In this document: one piece after another, positions 9,829 to 17,691 of the stretch
Numbering within the stretch: the stretch's first letter is position 1
Layout of the letters: each line of letters begins with the position of its first letter
From: an uncultured Victivallis sp.
Lineage (GTDB): Bacteria > Verrucomicrobiota > Lentisphaeria > Victivallales > Victivallaceae
DNA: 49,629 nucleotides
Assembly (NCBI RefSeq): GCF_944391105.1
Contig: NZ_CALXSK010000028.1
Coordinates: 1 to 49,629 of the forward strand
Reading direction: 5' to 3'
Notes under the pieces: generated by a model
What the model saw: only the letters and a program-made list of their open reading frames with translations
Database searches by the model: none
What the model was told of the DNA's origin: nothing
Made by a program: the position numbers and the translations under genes

Positions 9829-9899
9829 CCGGCCTCCCCTTGCAAACCGTAAACGGAAAAATTTTTTCAAAAAAAGTTAGCCAAAACTAATTTCCCGGC

Positions 9900-9927
9900 T
9901 TGCATTCCTCGTTTGCGGTGATATAGT
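9900..9927 (+). promoter_or_regulatory. Candidate promoter with no gene downstream
   Basis: TTGCAT (9900-9905), 16 bp, TATAGT (9922-9927). It matches the promoter form seen before many genes of this window, yet the DNA just downstream is non-coding and then antisense to the glycoside hydrolase gene. Confidence 0.45.
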
Positions 9928-9933
9928 AATGGT

Positions 9934-10026
9934 GTTCTCCGGAAAAGAAACGGGCACTCTTTTCCATCGGCCCTCCTTCGGATGCTTTTTTCTGCATTTT
10001 CGGCATCCGCGGGAGGGCGCTCTTTT
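9934..10026 (+). ncRNA. Candidate small RNA
   Basis: A promoter-like sequence (9900-9927) is followed about 40 bp later by a long hairpin. GCCCTCC (9970-9976) and CGGATGC (9979-9985) pair with GCATCCG (10003-10009) and GGAGGGC (10012-10018), and a short T stretch follows (10023-10026). The T stretch is on the plus strand only, so the hairpin does not suit termination of the minus-strand hydrolase gene. No open frame of note exists. It resembles no RNA family I can name. Expression is an inference. Confidence 0.35.
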
Positions 10027-10034
10027 CCGACGGG

Positions 10035-11876
10035 TCAGTGTCCGGCCGGCAACTTGGCGAACCGGACCGCCGGCGCGGCCTCGTAAGTCTCCCCAAGATA
10101 TGGGAAGGAGACCGTTTCGCCGGAAGTGCTCCAGAAGGCAAGCACCCGTCCGCCCTCCTCCCGGTCGAACAGCAGCGCCTGCACAGAAGGCGGAACATCG
10201 GCAATCTGTCCCGAGAACCGGGGGGCGCGGCCGAGGGCGGCACTCATTTCCCGGTAGGCGAAATAAGCGGGTTTCGGTTCATAATTCCAGCGTACGATGC
10301 CGAAGTTGTCCTCTCGTTCAGACGGGTTGTCGCCATCGCTGTGGAAATCGTAGAAGTAGACTCTCTCAACTCCAGCGGCGAGGTAGGAGAGATAGAGCGT
10401 CTGCAGCAGATGTGCCTGCTCCGCCTCGGCAAATCCGCCCGCAAACTGGATGGTGCAGCCGAGAATCGCGCCGCGTCGTTCGCGAAACGTATAGAGTGCG
10501 ATTCCGTCACCGACGGCTTTTCCGGTGTGATCGAGAACCTGAACCAGCGGGGTGTATTCATCCCCTTCCGCGACATTCGCGGCGTTGAGAAACCGGGTGA
10601 CATAGACATTTTTGAGTTCCCCGATTCCGGCCTCTTTCCCGGTGGCGGTCGTAAGGGTTCGACTGGCGGATTTCGGGATGCCGGGTTTCGTCCACCACGC
10701 CTGATAACCGATCCCGTAATAAGGGTGGAGTTCTCCGGCCGCACTGCGGCTTGACCAGTTCCCCTGCTCATTGCGATAGCGGACGTAATAGAACGGCACT
10801 TCGCCGAATGCGAGCAGAATCCCGCCTTTTCTCACATATTCCAGCATCGGCTCTTTGTAAGACTCCTCGATGGCGGTGTGTTCGCAGCCGAGAAAAACCG
10901 GCAGTTTCTCCGGATCGGCTTCTGCCAGTTCCTCCGGTGTGACCGGAATGAGTTTCGCATTCGGCAGCCAGTTGCGGGACGGCTCGAAATCGCGATCCGG
11001 ATGCTCCCGGGAAACCGGCGCCCCGACGACCAGCTGCGGCGGCAGCTTCCGCCCGATCTTCCGCGCCACCGCGCCGATCGCCCTGATGAGCACATCGGGC
11101 TGTTGCGCGATCAGATTGCTGCGGTTGGTTGCCCCGCCGCACTCCGTGATCCAGAGCGCACTCTCCTCATCGCCATGCTCGGCCAGAACCGTCTTGAACT
11201 CCTCCATGCGTTTCCGCTGAAACGCGCTGCGGTCGACTCCCCATCCGTAGGGGTGAACCGCGATCGCATCGAAATACCCCTTTGCGCCTGCGGCATACAT
11301 GTCGCGCAGATATCCGACGTTCCAACCGCACAGGCCGCCGACCATCACGACGTTCTCCGGATCAGCCGCCTTGAGCTCCTCGTATGCGATTTTCAGCAGC
11401 GGTACGAACTGCGCGGCGTTCGGATCAGGTTTCCAGAATCCGCCGTCCGGTTCGTTCCAGATCTCCCAGACTTTCAACTTCCCCCTGTAGTGCCGGGCGC
11501 AGGCGCGGACGAAGGCACGCCACTCTTCCGGATGCCTGTAAAGCGGAACCGCATCCGGGCGGCTTTTGCTGATCTCCCAGTCATACCCCTCGAGGATCGG
11601 CAGATATTCCATCCCATATTGATCGAGTTTCTCCAGGAGCTCATCGTAGCTGCTGAAATCGTACTGTCCCTTTTTCGCGGCGATTCGCGAAAATTTCATG
11701 TCGTGCCGCAGCGAAGTCATCCCTGCGTCCCGCATCATCCCGAGCTGGCGGTCGATGTTCTCCCACTCTTTCGCGGCATGCGGATGGGCGGCGATCCCCC
11801 ACGGAGAATCCGTCCCGGCGCAAATCACAGCTGTGCCCAGCAAAACCGCAGCGGCTAATGTCTTCCATGTTTTCAT
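10035..11876 (-). CDS. Secreted clan GH-A glycoside hydrolase with inserted domain
   Basis: This 613-residue protein has a signal peptide (about 1-20, cut near VICAG). Its TIM barrel has the acid/base Glu142 in WEIWNEPDGGFW and the nucleophile Glu246 in WITECGG, as in GH39/GH5-like enzymes. The barrel does not close after the nucleophile strand. About 200 residues (roughly 275-480) intervene before the last strand and helix return at 490-545, with YFYDFHSDGDN and YEPKPAYFAYREM. The insert contains LPVFLGCEHT and YVRKGGILLAFGE, reminiscent of the glutamine-amidotransferase-like domains found in some glycosidases. A short beta-rich tail ends the protein. It lies 27 bp after the prepilin gene, with a GGGAG site. 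The substrate is unknown; plant or host glycans are plausible. Confidence 0.82.
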   Translation of the reverse strand: MKTWKTLAAAVLLGTAVICAGTDSPWGIAAHPHAAKEWENIDRQLGMMRDAGMTSLRHDMKFSRIAAKKGQYDFSSYDELLEKLDQYGMEYLPILEGYDWEISKSRPDAVPLYRHPEEWRAFVRACARHYRGKLKVWEIWNEPDGGFWKPDPNAAQFVPLLKIAYEELKAADPENVVMVGGLCGWNVGYLRDMYAAGAKGYFDAIAVHPYGWGVDRSAFQRKRMEEFKTVLAEHGDEESALWITECGGATNRSNLIAQQPDVLIRAIGAVARKIGRKLPPQLVVGAPVSREHPDRDFEPSRNWLPNAKLIPVTPEELAEADPEKLPVFLGCEHTAIEESYKEPMLEYVRKGGILLAFGEVPFYYVRYRNEQGNWSSRSAAGELHPYYGIGYQAWWTKPGIPKSASRTLTTATGKEAGIGELKNVYVTRFLNAANVAEGDEYTPLVQVLDHTGKAVGDGIALYTFRERRGAILGCTIQFAGGFAEAEQAHLLQTLYLSYLAAGVERVYFYDFHSDGDNPSEREDNFGIVRWNYEPKPAYFAYREMSAALGRAPRFSGQIADVPPSVQALLFDREEGGRVLAFWSTSGETVSFPYLGETYEAAPAVRFAKLPAGH

Positions 11877-11903
11877 TCGAAAATTTCTCCCGGAATTCTG
11901 CCG

Positions 11904-13013
11904 TCACAAACTGCGCAGCTCAAGCTGCTGCGTAACCACCTTCCGGACCTGCATGACGCTGTCGCGCAATTCCGTCGAATTCATCGATTCGGTATGCCCG
12001 TCCATGAACGAGAGGTTCGCCCGGTTACGGTGCCCGAGCCAGATTCCGGAATTCTGACCGCCGCTCGGCACCCCGACTCCATTGCTGGTGTGACTGTACT
12101 GATTGATCCCGCGCGGAACCTTGAACCAGTCCCCCGAACCGTACTGTGCGGTGTCGGCATACACATGCAGCTGGCTCGGGCAGCGCGCCTTGTTCAGCAT
12201 GTAAAACAGGTTTGAGGAATTGATGAAATTCATATAGACTCCTGTGCGGTCCGTATTGTTCGTATAACTCGAATCCCAGGTGCCCACGTACATGCCGTTG
12301 GTCTGCCATGCGTCAAAGTGACCGCTGTCCGCCTCCATATGAAACGGACAGACGAAAATCTTCTTGCTGCCGGGTGAAATGTAACTCGCAAACTTGCTGT
12401 CCAGCGTGTAATCCCAGTTCGGTGACGCATTCAACCTCACCCCCATGAGCGCCTCCGAGAAAGGACGTCCCATCGTATTGACCACCATCCGCCCGTTGTT
12501 GTCGTTTGAATACATGAGCTGTGCGGCGATCACCTGCTTGTGATTGCCAACGCATTTCGTCTCTTTCGCCCGGTCACGCGCCAGATTCAATGCAGGCAGC
12601 AGCATCGACGCCAGAATCGCGATGATCGCAATCACTACAAGAAGTTCGATAAGTGTAAATGCCGCCTTAACCGTTGCATGGTCGTGGGAGGCAGGGGGCG
12701 TGTCCGCCGCCCCCCGCACCCCTTGCGTCCGGCAAGGTGCCGGTGCCGCGTACGGGGCGGTCTCGGACACGGCTGCGGTCGGCCGGCGCGAGGAGAAAGA
12801 GCCGCAAAAACGCGAGCGGAAACTCTGTTGCGGGGCGATAACTGGCCGATGAGGAGTTTGATGGTCGTTCGGTACGGGGAGAGACGCGGCTTTCCCTGCC
12901 GCTTTCTCTCCCCCGAACCCCTCTCTTGACTGCCGGGTGCAAACAAGGGAAGAATGGTATATTTGACAAGTTTCTACCATAAGAAATTCAATCCATGTAC
13001 AATAACGTCTCAT
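11904..13013 (-). CDS. H-X9-DG (DUF1559-like) prepilin-type protein with long leader
   Basis: The hydrophobic prepilin motif [17 protein letters not shown] begins at residue 119, with Glu123 at the +5 position and Ala before the cut site. The C-terminal H-X9-DG motif is His328 to Asp338-Gly339. Such proteins are exported by type II-like pilin machinery and are abundant in Planctomycetes, Verrucomicrobia and Lentisphaerae. The start is puzzling. The ATG at 13013 has an excellent AAGGAGG site but gives a 118-residue basic, Ala/Pro/Arg-rich leader encoded by GC-rich, hairpin-rich DNA. No good in-frame start is seen nearer the prepilin motif. It sits between a regulator and a secreted hydrolase on the same strand, which suggests a co-regulated cassette. 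Confidence 0.8.
   Translation of the reverse strand: MRRYCTWIEFLMVETCQIYHSSLVCTRQSREGFGGEKAAGKAASLPVPNDHQTPHRPVIAPQQSFRSRFCGSFSSRRPTAAVSETAPYAAPAPCRTQGVRGAADTPPASHDHATVKAAFTLIELLVVIAIIAILASMLLPALNLARDRAKETKCVGNHKQVIAAQLMYSNDNNGRMVVNTMGRPFSEALMGVRLNASPNWDYTLDSKFASYISPGSKKIFVCPFHMEADSGHFDAWQTNGMYVGTWDSSYTNNTDRTGVYMNFINSSNLFYMLNKARCPSQLHVYADTAQYGSGDWFKVPRGINQYSHTSNGVGVPSGGQNSGIWLGHRNRANLSFMDGHTESMNSTELRDSVMQVRKVVTQQLELRSL
12660..12945 (-). repeat. GC-rich hairpin-prone block covering the prepilin leader
   Basis: This block of about 285 bp is far richer in G+C than its surroundings and full of inverted repeats. A strong one on the minus strand pairs GGGGAGAGA and GCGGC with GCCGC and TCTCTCCCC around AGGGAAA (near 12874-12915). 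Another is CCTTGC with GCAAGG near 12720. It separates a good ribosome site from the prepilin motif. It may be an inserted mobile repeat carried by prepilin genes; that is inference, and copies elsewhere in the genome would be needed to show it. Confidence 0.35.
12954..12980. promoter_or_regulatory. Inverted repeat near the prepilin start
   Basis: ATGGTA and TACCAT are separated by 15 bp just downstream of the prepilin start codon at 13013. This may be an operator for the adjacent regulator or chance. It overlaps the coding frame if translation starts at 13013. Confidence 0.25.
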
Positions 13014-13028
13014 CTCTCCTCCTTCGTT

Positions 13029-14096
13029 TTATTGTGGAAAGCCGATATTTCTTACGGTGTTGCCCTGGTGGATCTCTGCCGGAACAATATGGAATATCGG
13101 AGCGTTTTCTTTATGCTCGAAATATTCTTTCACCAGACGCACCGCATAGGAAACCACAAGATCGCGGCGGGTATTGATTCTTGTAATGTCCTCTCCGGCT
13201 TTATGCCCCGCCCGGCCGAGCGAGATCAAACTGAAATCACGGGGAATCTCAAGACCGCACTCATTCGCCGCCCGGATGACCTCCCGCGCCGGAAACATCG
13301 ACACCACGAACAATCCCGTAAAACCAGGCTTCGGATGTTCAGAGAGATATTGTTTGAAGAACTCGTAACTGCGCAATGGCGAAGGTTCCCCGATCTCAAT
13401 ATGTGGATGCAGCACTTCCACTTCCACCCCGCACGCCCGGGCACATTTCAGAAAACCATCAAGCCGTTGCCGGATCACCGTCACTTCCGGTTCAGACACC
13501 AGAATTCCCAATTTCCGGTGGCCGTTCATCAGCAGATACGTTGCGGCCAGCACCCCGCTGAACTCGTTGTCGCCATCCACGTAACGACAGCCACCCACGC
13601 TCACTGTCCCGTAAATGATGATAACCGGCATCGGCTGCGCCATGATCCGGTTGAGCTGTTCCGAAGTAATCTCCTCGTGCGCGTAAGGAATGAACAATAC
13701 CGCGTCGGCTTTGAGCTCCGGCAGCATTGCCACTCCCGACGCATTGTCCGGCATATCCACCAGCGACGATTCAAAACCGGCCTTTTCCGCCTCTTCTTTC
13801 AGAAGAGAAGAGAGCTCTTCCGAATAATCTGCAATATCAGACGGAGTCAAACAGACTATTTTCCGGTAACGCGGCTCCCGCCGGACAAAATAACCGCGGC
13901 GCTCCTGCGCTTCCAGCACCCCCGTCTCGCAGAGCCGCTCCATCGCCTGCTTGACCGTGATCTGACTGACATTGAATTCATCCATGATCTGGCGGACGGA
14001 AAGAAATTTCTCCCCGGCACGGAATTGCAGGCAGCGTGCCGTCAAATGCTGTGTCAACTGATCAGCACGATTAAACCGAATGTTGTTCTGAACCAT
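13029..14096 (-). CDS. GntR-type winged-helix regulator with LacI-like sensor domain
   Basis: The 355-residue regulator has an N-terminal winged helix (about residues 8-75, with FLSVRQIMDEFNVSQITVKQ). It is joined to a periplasmic-binding-protein-like sugar sensor (about 80-355) of the LacI/GalR type, as in AraR. It therefore probably binds a sugar and represses nearby genes. The ATG at 14096 was chosen because AGAAGG precedes it and the upstream extension to 14189 runs through promoter DNA. The prepilin gene starts 15 bp after its stop, and the glycoside hydrolase follows, so the three likely form one transcript. A strong promoter and an inverted repeat flank its upstream side, consistent with autoregulation. 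Confidence 0.88.
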   Translation of the reverse strand: MVQNNIRFNRADQLTQHLTARCLQFRAGEKFLSVRQIMDEFNVSQITVKQAMERLCETGVLEAQERRGYFVRREPRYRKIVCLTPSDIADYSEELSSLLKEEAEKAGFESSLVDMPDNASGVAMLPELKADAVLFIPYAHEEITSEQLNRIMAQPMPVIIIYGTVSVGGCRYVDGDNEFSGVLAATYLLMNGHRKLGILVSEPEVTVIRQRLDGFLKCARACGVEVEVLHPHIEIGEPSPLRSYEFFKQYLSEHPKPGFTGLFVVSMFPAREVIRAANECGLEIPRDFSLISLGRAGHKAGEDITRINTRRDLVVSYAVRLVKEYFEHKENAPIFHIVPAEIHQGNTVRNIGFPQ

Positions 14097-14118
14097 AATG
14101 CCTTCTGTGTTTATTTTA

Positions 14119-14168
14119 AATACAGTATATATTATGACACAAATTGATCTCCATGTCAAGACTGTATT
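14119..14168. promoter_or_regulatory. Candidate operator pair flanking the regulator promoter
   Basis: AATACAGT (14119-14126) and ACTGTATT (14161-14168) form a perfect 8-bp inverted repeat. The copies are 42 bp apart centre to centre, about four helical turns. They bracket the -10 and -35 boxes of the GntR/LacI-type regulator. The arrangement suits autoregulation by a dimer bound at two sites. Confidence 0.45.
14131..14159 (-). promoter_or_regulatory. Promoter of the regulator-prepilin-hydrolase cassette
   Basis: On the minus strand TTGACA (14154-14159), 17 bp, CATAAT (14131-14136). The -35 box is a perfect match to the sigma-70 consensus. Confidence 0.6.
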
Positions 14169-14275
14169 GAAAAAAAATACACATTTCAATGGTCGTAGTC
14201 GGCATGACCGAGCGGCGACCGGACAGACGGAAATTCTTCACGGCAGATTTTTCCCGGATTTTTCCGGCTCCGGGA

Positions 14276-14313
14276 TTGAATATTAATTTTATTGTAGTAA
14301 ATTTATTAATAAA
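14276..14313 (+). promoter_or_regulatory. Candidate promoter and AT-rich palindrome before the ROK-type gene
   Basis: TTGAAT (14276-14281), 16 bp, TAAATT (14298-14303). The palindrome TTTATTAATAAA (14302-14313) overlaps the -10 end. ROK repressors such as NagC and Mlc bind AT-rich palindromes, so this may be an autoregulatory site. Confidence 0.35.
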
Positions 14314-14327
14314 CGGGAGGAGCCGGC

Positions 14328-15347
14328 ATGAACCCGACGGATGTGATCGCGGATCTGAGGAAAAAGTTGCTGTTCTTCAAAGAATTGACCAGGGAAGAAC
14401 TCTCTGCCCGGACCGGACTCTCGCCTGCGTCGATCACCAACTATTCCAGAGTCATGCGCGAGACCGGAATGGTCGCGGGGGAAAGCTTTCGCGCCCCCGG
14501 CGTCAAACGGCCGATCGAACGGCTGCGGCTGCTGCCGGGAAAAGAGCGGGCGCTGGCCGTCATGGCTGCGCCCGCCCGGGTCGAAGCGGAACTTCTCGGC
14601 TGTGACGGGGGAGTCCTCGAACGGTACAGCTCAATCGTTCCGGAACAGAATCAGGCAGCCTTTCTGCAAACCATCAATCGGACGATCCGCGAGGGAATCG
14701 CCGGGAAAACAGTTCAGGTGGCGACCCTCTGCGTCGATGGACTTGTGGCGCCGGATCCCGGCATGATCTTTCACGTCTCGGGAATCGGGGCCTGGGAACC
14801 GTGCGAAACTGTCGGAATGCTGGAGGCCTGGCGCGAGATCCCGATCCGGCGGGTATTCACGCAGATCGCCGCCGCCACCCGGGGGTTCGCCGCCGCAGCC
14901 AGACAACCGGATCACATCGGCCTCCTGATCTGTCGGAATGCTGCACATTGGAAAATCGGCACAATGGAACTCGGAGAGATCGCACTCGGACGTTGCGGGA
15001 CACCCGGCAATGCCGTACACCGCTCCTGCGGAGTCGCCGCCCCCCTCTGTTTCTGCGGTCGCAGCGACTGCTTTGCGGCCGCTATTGCCGCAGGGAAGGG
15101 GAGACTGCCCGCCTCCGTCATTGCCGGGGTGCTCTCCGGACTTTTCTTTGAACTCGGGCTCCGGATTGTCGGCCTCAACTGGCCGGAATACGGAGAAGCT
15201 CTCATTCGCGCGCTCTCCGGCACGGGAATCGATCTCCGACCGGTCGAGGATCCCGAACACTTCGCCCGACAGGGCCTGCGCGAACTTACCGCGGAACTCA
15301 TTCCCATTTCAGAAAGGATCGTGAAACATGAATCACAACCATTATGA
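14328..15347 (+). CDS. ROK-type transcriptional regulator, kinase motifs lost
   Basis: The 339-residue protein has an N-terminal winged helix (about 15-50, ELTREELSARTGLSPASITN) and a C-terminal ROK fold. The ROK zinc segment survives in part as LCFCGRSDC, but the usual GH before it and the ATP-binding DxGxT of the kinases are not seen. It is therefore a DNA-binding sensor, not a sugar kinase. GGGAGGAG lies before the ATG. Its last 20 bp overlap the start of the oxidoreductase gene, so translation of the two is probably coupled. It diverges from the GntR/LacI-type regulator across a 231-bp gap. It may sense the substrate of the neighbouring oxidoreductase or a sugar. Confidence 0.8.
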   Translation: MNPTDVIADLRKKLLFFKELTREELSARTGLSPASITNYSRVMRETGMVAGESFRAPGVKRPIERLRLLPGKERALAVMAAPARVEAELLGCDGGVLERYSSIVPEQNQAAFLQTINRTIREGIAGKTVQVATLCVDGLVAPDPGMIFHVSGIGAWEPCETVGMLEAWREIPIRRVFTQIAAATRGFAAAARQPDHIGLLICRNAAHWKIGTMELGEIALGRCGTPGNAVHRSCGVAAPLCFCGRSDCFAAAIAAGKGRLPASVIAGVLSGLFFELGLRIVGLNWPEYGEALIRALSGTGIDLRPVEDPEHFARQGLRELTAELIPISERIVKHESQPL

Positions 15348-16548
15348 CGTCGCAATCATCGGCGGCGGAATCGGCGGAGTGGCGGCGGCTGTTTCCGCCG
15401 CCGAATCGGGAGCACACACTCTGCTGGTCGAATCAAGCTGGCGCTTCGGAGGAGTCCCGGTCAATTCGCTCATCGCGAGCTTCTCCCAGCCGATCCCGCC
15501 CGGAAAAACGGCTCCGACCTTTCAGGACATCCTGATGAACCGCCTCGCCGCCCGTGGCGCTCTCAGCTGCGATGAATTCGACGACGTCGCCCTCTCGCTG
15601 ATCCTCGACGAACTCCTCACGCAATCCGGCGCGGAGCTGCTGCTCGGAACCGAGATGATCGAGGTCGAAACCGCCGACGGAAACGTCTCGTCCGTCACGC
15701 TGTACAACGCCTCCGGCCGGCGGAAAATCTCCGCCGACATCTTCATCGACGGAACCGGGGACGGCAACCTCTGCGTCGCCGCAGGTGCCGAATTTGAACT
15801 CGGGAACCGGAAAGACGGGCTGTGTCAGCCGATGACGCTGCCGTTTTTCATGAGCGGTGTCGATTTCGACCGCATACCCCCGATGAAGGAGATCAATCTC
15901 CGCTACAACATCGCCAAGGCCAGGGGGCTGCTTCACAACCCGCGGGAGGATGTGCTCTTCTTCCGGCTTCCGGTTCCCGGCACGCTGCTCTTCAACAGCA
16001 CCCGGCTCAACGGATACGATCCAACCGACGCCGCCTCCCTGACCCGGGCCATGATCGACGCCCGCCGCCAGGTCGCGGAAATGAGCCTCTTCCTGAAAAC
16101 GCTGCCCGGATTCGAGCACGCTTTTCTCAGCCGGATCGGCTCGAAAATCGGCGTCCGTGAAAGTCGCAGAATCCGTTGCGATTACATGTTCTCCGAAGAA
16201 GATATGAATCGCGCCGCGCACTTTGATGACAGCATTCTGCGCAGCACCTCGCACGTCGATATTCACAGCCCCACCGGCAGCGGGACCCGGTTTGAACCGC
16301 TTCCGCCCGGCGTGGAGGGTTATGAAGTTCCGTTCCGCTCGCTGCTGCCGGTCGGATTGTCGAACGTCATCATCGGTTCGCGCTGCATCGGCGCGACCCA
16401 CGAGGCATTCAGCGCCATCCGCATGATCGGCCACGTCGGAGAGTATGGACGGGCCGCCGGATTCGCCGCAGCCGAGTGCATCAGACAAAAGCGCACTCCG
16501 CGCGAAATCGATCTTGTTCCGGTACGGAAAAAACTAGGCATGATCTGA
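15328..16548 (+). CDS. FAD-dependent oxidoreductase (PF12831-like)
   Basis: The 406-residue protein starts with a classic dinucleotide fold, DVAIIGGGIGGVAAAVSAA (GGGIGG at 12-17), and Glu35 closes the first beta-alpha-beta unit. Further FAD marks are FIDGTGDGNLCVAAGAEFELG in the middle and VIIGSRCIGATHEAFSAIRMIG near the end, typical of the FAD_oxidored family, which is common in Planctomycetes and Lentisphaerae polysaccharide gene sets. No signal peptide is seen. It overlaps the ROK-type regulator gene by 20 bp, and its 3' end overlaps the convergent maf gene by 15 bp. The substrate is unknown; sugar or polyol oxidation is possible given the neighbours. Confidence 0.85.
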   Translation: MNHNHYDVAIIGGGIGGVAAAVSAAESGAHTLLVESSWRFGGVPVNSLIASFSQPIPPGKTAPTFQDILMNRLAARGALSCDEFDDVALSLILDELLTQSGAELLLGTEMIEVETADGNVSSVTLYNASGRRKISADIFIDGTGDGNLCVAAGAEFELGNRKDGLCQPMTLPFFMSGVDFDRIPPMKEINLRYNIAKARGLLHNPREDVLFFRLPVPGTLLFNSTRLNGYDPTDAASLTRAMIDARRQVAEMSLFLKTLPGFEHAFLSRIGSKIGVRESRRIRCDYMFSEEDMNRAAHFDDSILRSTSHVDIHSPTGSGTRFEPLPPGVEGYEVPFRSLLPVGLSNVIIGSRCIGATHEAFSAIRMIGHVGEYGRAAGFAAAECIRQKRTPREIDLVPVRKKLGMI

Positions 16549-17106
16549 ACGGCTTCCCAGCGCGGCAAGTTCGCGCTGCAGCCGCCCGAGCGGCAGCCCG
16601 ACCACATTGTCGAGCTCGCCGTCGATCGAGGCGACCAGCAGTTCCCCGTGTTCCTGAATCGCATAGGCTCCCGCCTTGTCCAGAACGGGAACGCGGGAAA
16701 GATAACGCTTCGCCGTCTCCACATCGAACGGCAGAAAAGTCACGCGCGTCGTTTCGCTCCAGACGCGCCGGAACTCCGGGAGCCCGCGCAACAGCGCCAA
16801 TCCGGTAACGACTTCAGGTGTCCGCCCCGAAAGGGCCATCAAAGTCGCAAGGGCATCCGCCGGGTCGCGCGGCTTGCCGATCACCCGCCCTTCGAACAGA
16901 ATCACGGTGTCCGCCCCAAGCACCACAGCATCCGGATGTTTTGCGGAAACCGCCGACGCCTTGAGTTCCGCGTTGTACAACGGAACCTGTCGCGGATCAG
17001 GCAGTACATCGATCTCCCCCGCCTCGGCGGACTCCACCACGAACGGCACGCCGATCCGCCCCAGCAACTCCCGGCGACGGGGCGACCCCGAGGCAAGAAT
17101 CAGCAT
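16534..17106 (-). CDS. maf: Maf-family nucleotide pyrophosphatase
   Basis: Maf proteins hydrolyse dTTP, UTP and modified nucleotides to monophosphates and have been linked to septum control. The 190-residue protein has the N-terminal LASGSPRRRELL motif, the catalytic Asp region VVLGADTVI and the DKAGAYAIQEHG motif. These fit the dTTP/UTP type (YhdE-like). The ATG overlaps the end of the AmaP-like gene by seven bases, so it is probably translated from the same message as accB-accC and the envelope genes. At its 3' end it runs 15 bp into the convergent oxidoreductase gene. Confidence 0.93.
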   Translation of the reverse strand: MLILASGSPRRRELLGRIGVPFVVESAEAGEIDVLPDPRQVPLYNAELKASAVSAKHPDAVVLGADTVILFEGRVIGKPRDPADALATLMALSGRTPEVVTGLALLRGLPEFRRVWSETTRVTFLPFDVETAKRYLSRVPVLDKAGAYAIQEHGELLVASIDGELDNVVGLPLGRLQRELAALGSRSDHA

Positions 17107-17630
17107 TCCTCCGGCGCGGCCTTTGCCGCCTCCTTCGCGGGAACCGCCGGGGGCTGGATCACAGGCTCCGCGCCCTCGTCAAGCGTATCGATCCGGAACT
17201 GCACCTTGCGCATGGAATGAATTCCGAACAACCGCTCGAGCGTCTCAATCAATTGCGGCCTGATTTCGCGGGAAAGTTCCGGCAATCCTCTGCCGCCGCC
17301 GACAAACGTGCAGAACAACAGCAGCTGATAGCTCTTTCCCTGCCGGTAAAGCCGAATCCGGCGCACATCGAGTTCCTTGAAGTTCCCGAGCACCGACCGC
17401 GCCGCCTTCTCCACCGCCTCGCTGGAAATAATCAATTCTCCCGCGGCGTCCGGCACCACAATCGAACCGCAGCGGTGTCGACGGAACAAAAGCCGCAGAA
17501 TGATCCGGAGAATCACCAGAAGGATCAGAAGCCCGATGACCAGGCCAATCCCCATCGCATATCCGAGATTAAATTCGTTGTTGAACAACTCCCGGTAAAA
17601 TTCGCTCGAAAAAAGCTCTTCAAAAACCAT
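17100..17630 (-). CDS. AmaP-like membrane anchor for an Asp23-family protein
   Basis: This 176-residue protein has one strong membrane helix near the N terminus (about 23-50, MGIGLVIGLLILLVILRIIL). A domain of Asp23/AmaP character follows (about 60-155): GELIISSEAVEKAA, then a strand-rich core and LPELSREIRPQLIETLERLFGI. In staphylococci AmaP anchors Asp23 to the membrane. The Asp23-family gene lies directly upstream here, which supports the same pairing. The ATG at 17630 has GGAGG seven bases before it; the longer frame to 17669 lacks a site. An Ala/Pro-rich tail ends the protein. Homology is remote and the function is inferred. Confidence 0.7.
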   Translation of the reverse strand: MVFEELFSSEFYRELFNNEFNLGYAMGIGLVIGLLILLVILRIILRLLFRRHRCGSIVVPDAAGELIISSEAVEKAARSVLGNFKELDVRRIRLYRQGKSYQLLLFCTFVGGGRGLPELSREIRPQLIETLERLFGIHSMRKVQFRIDTLDEGAEPVIQPPAVPAKEAAKAAPEEC

Positions 17631-17691
17631 TCCGGCACCTCCTCCAGAAACATTCGGGGCGCACCGCATTCCGGCACACCCCGCTCGATCA

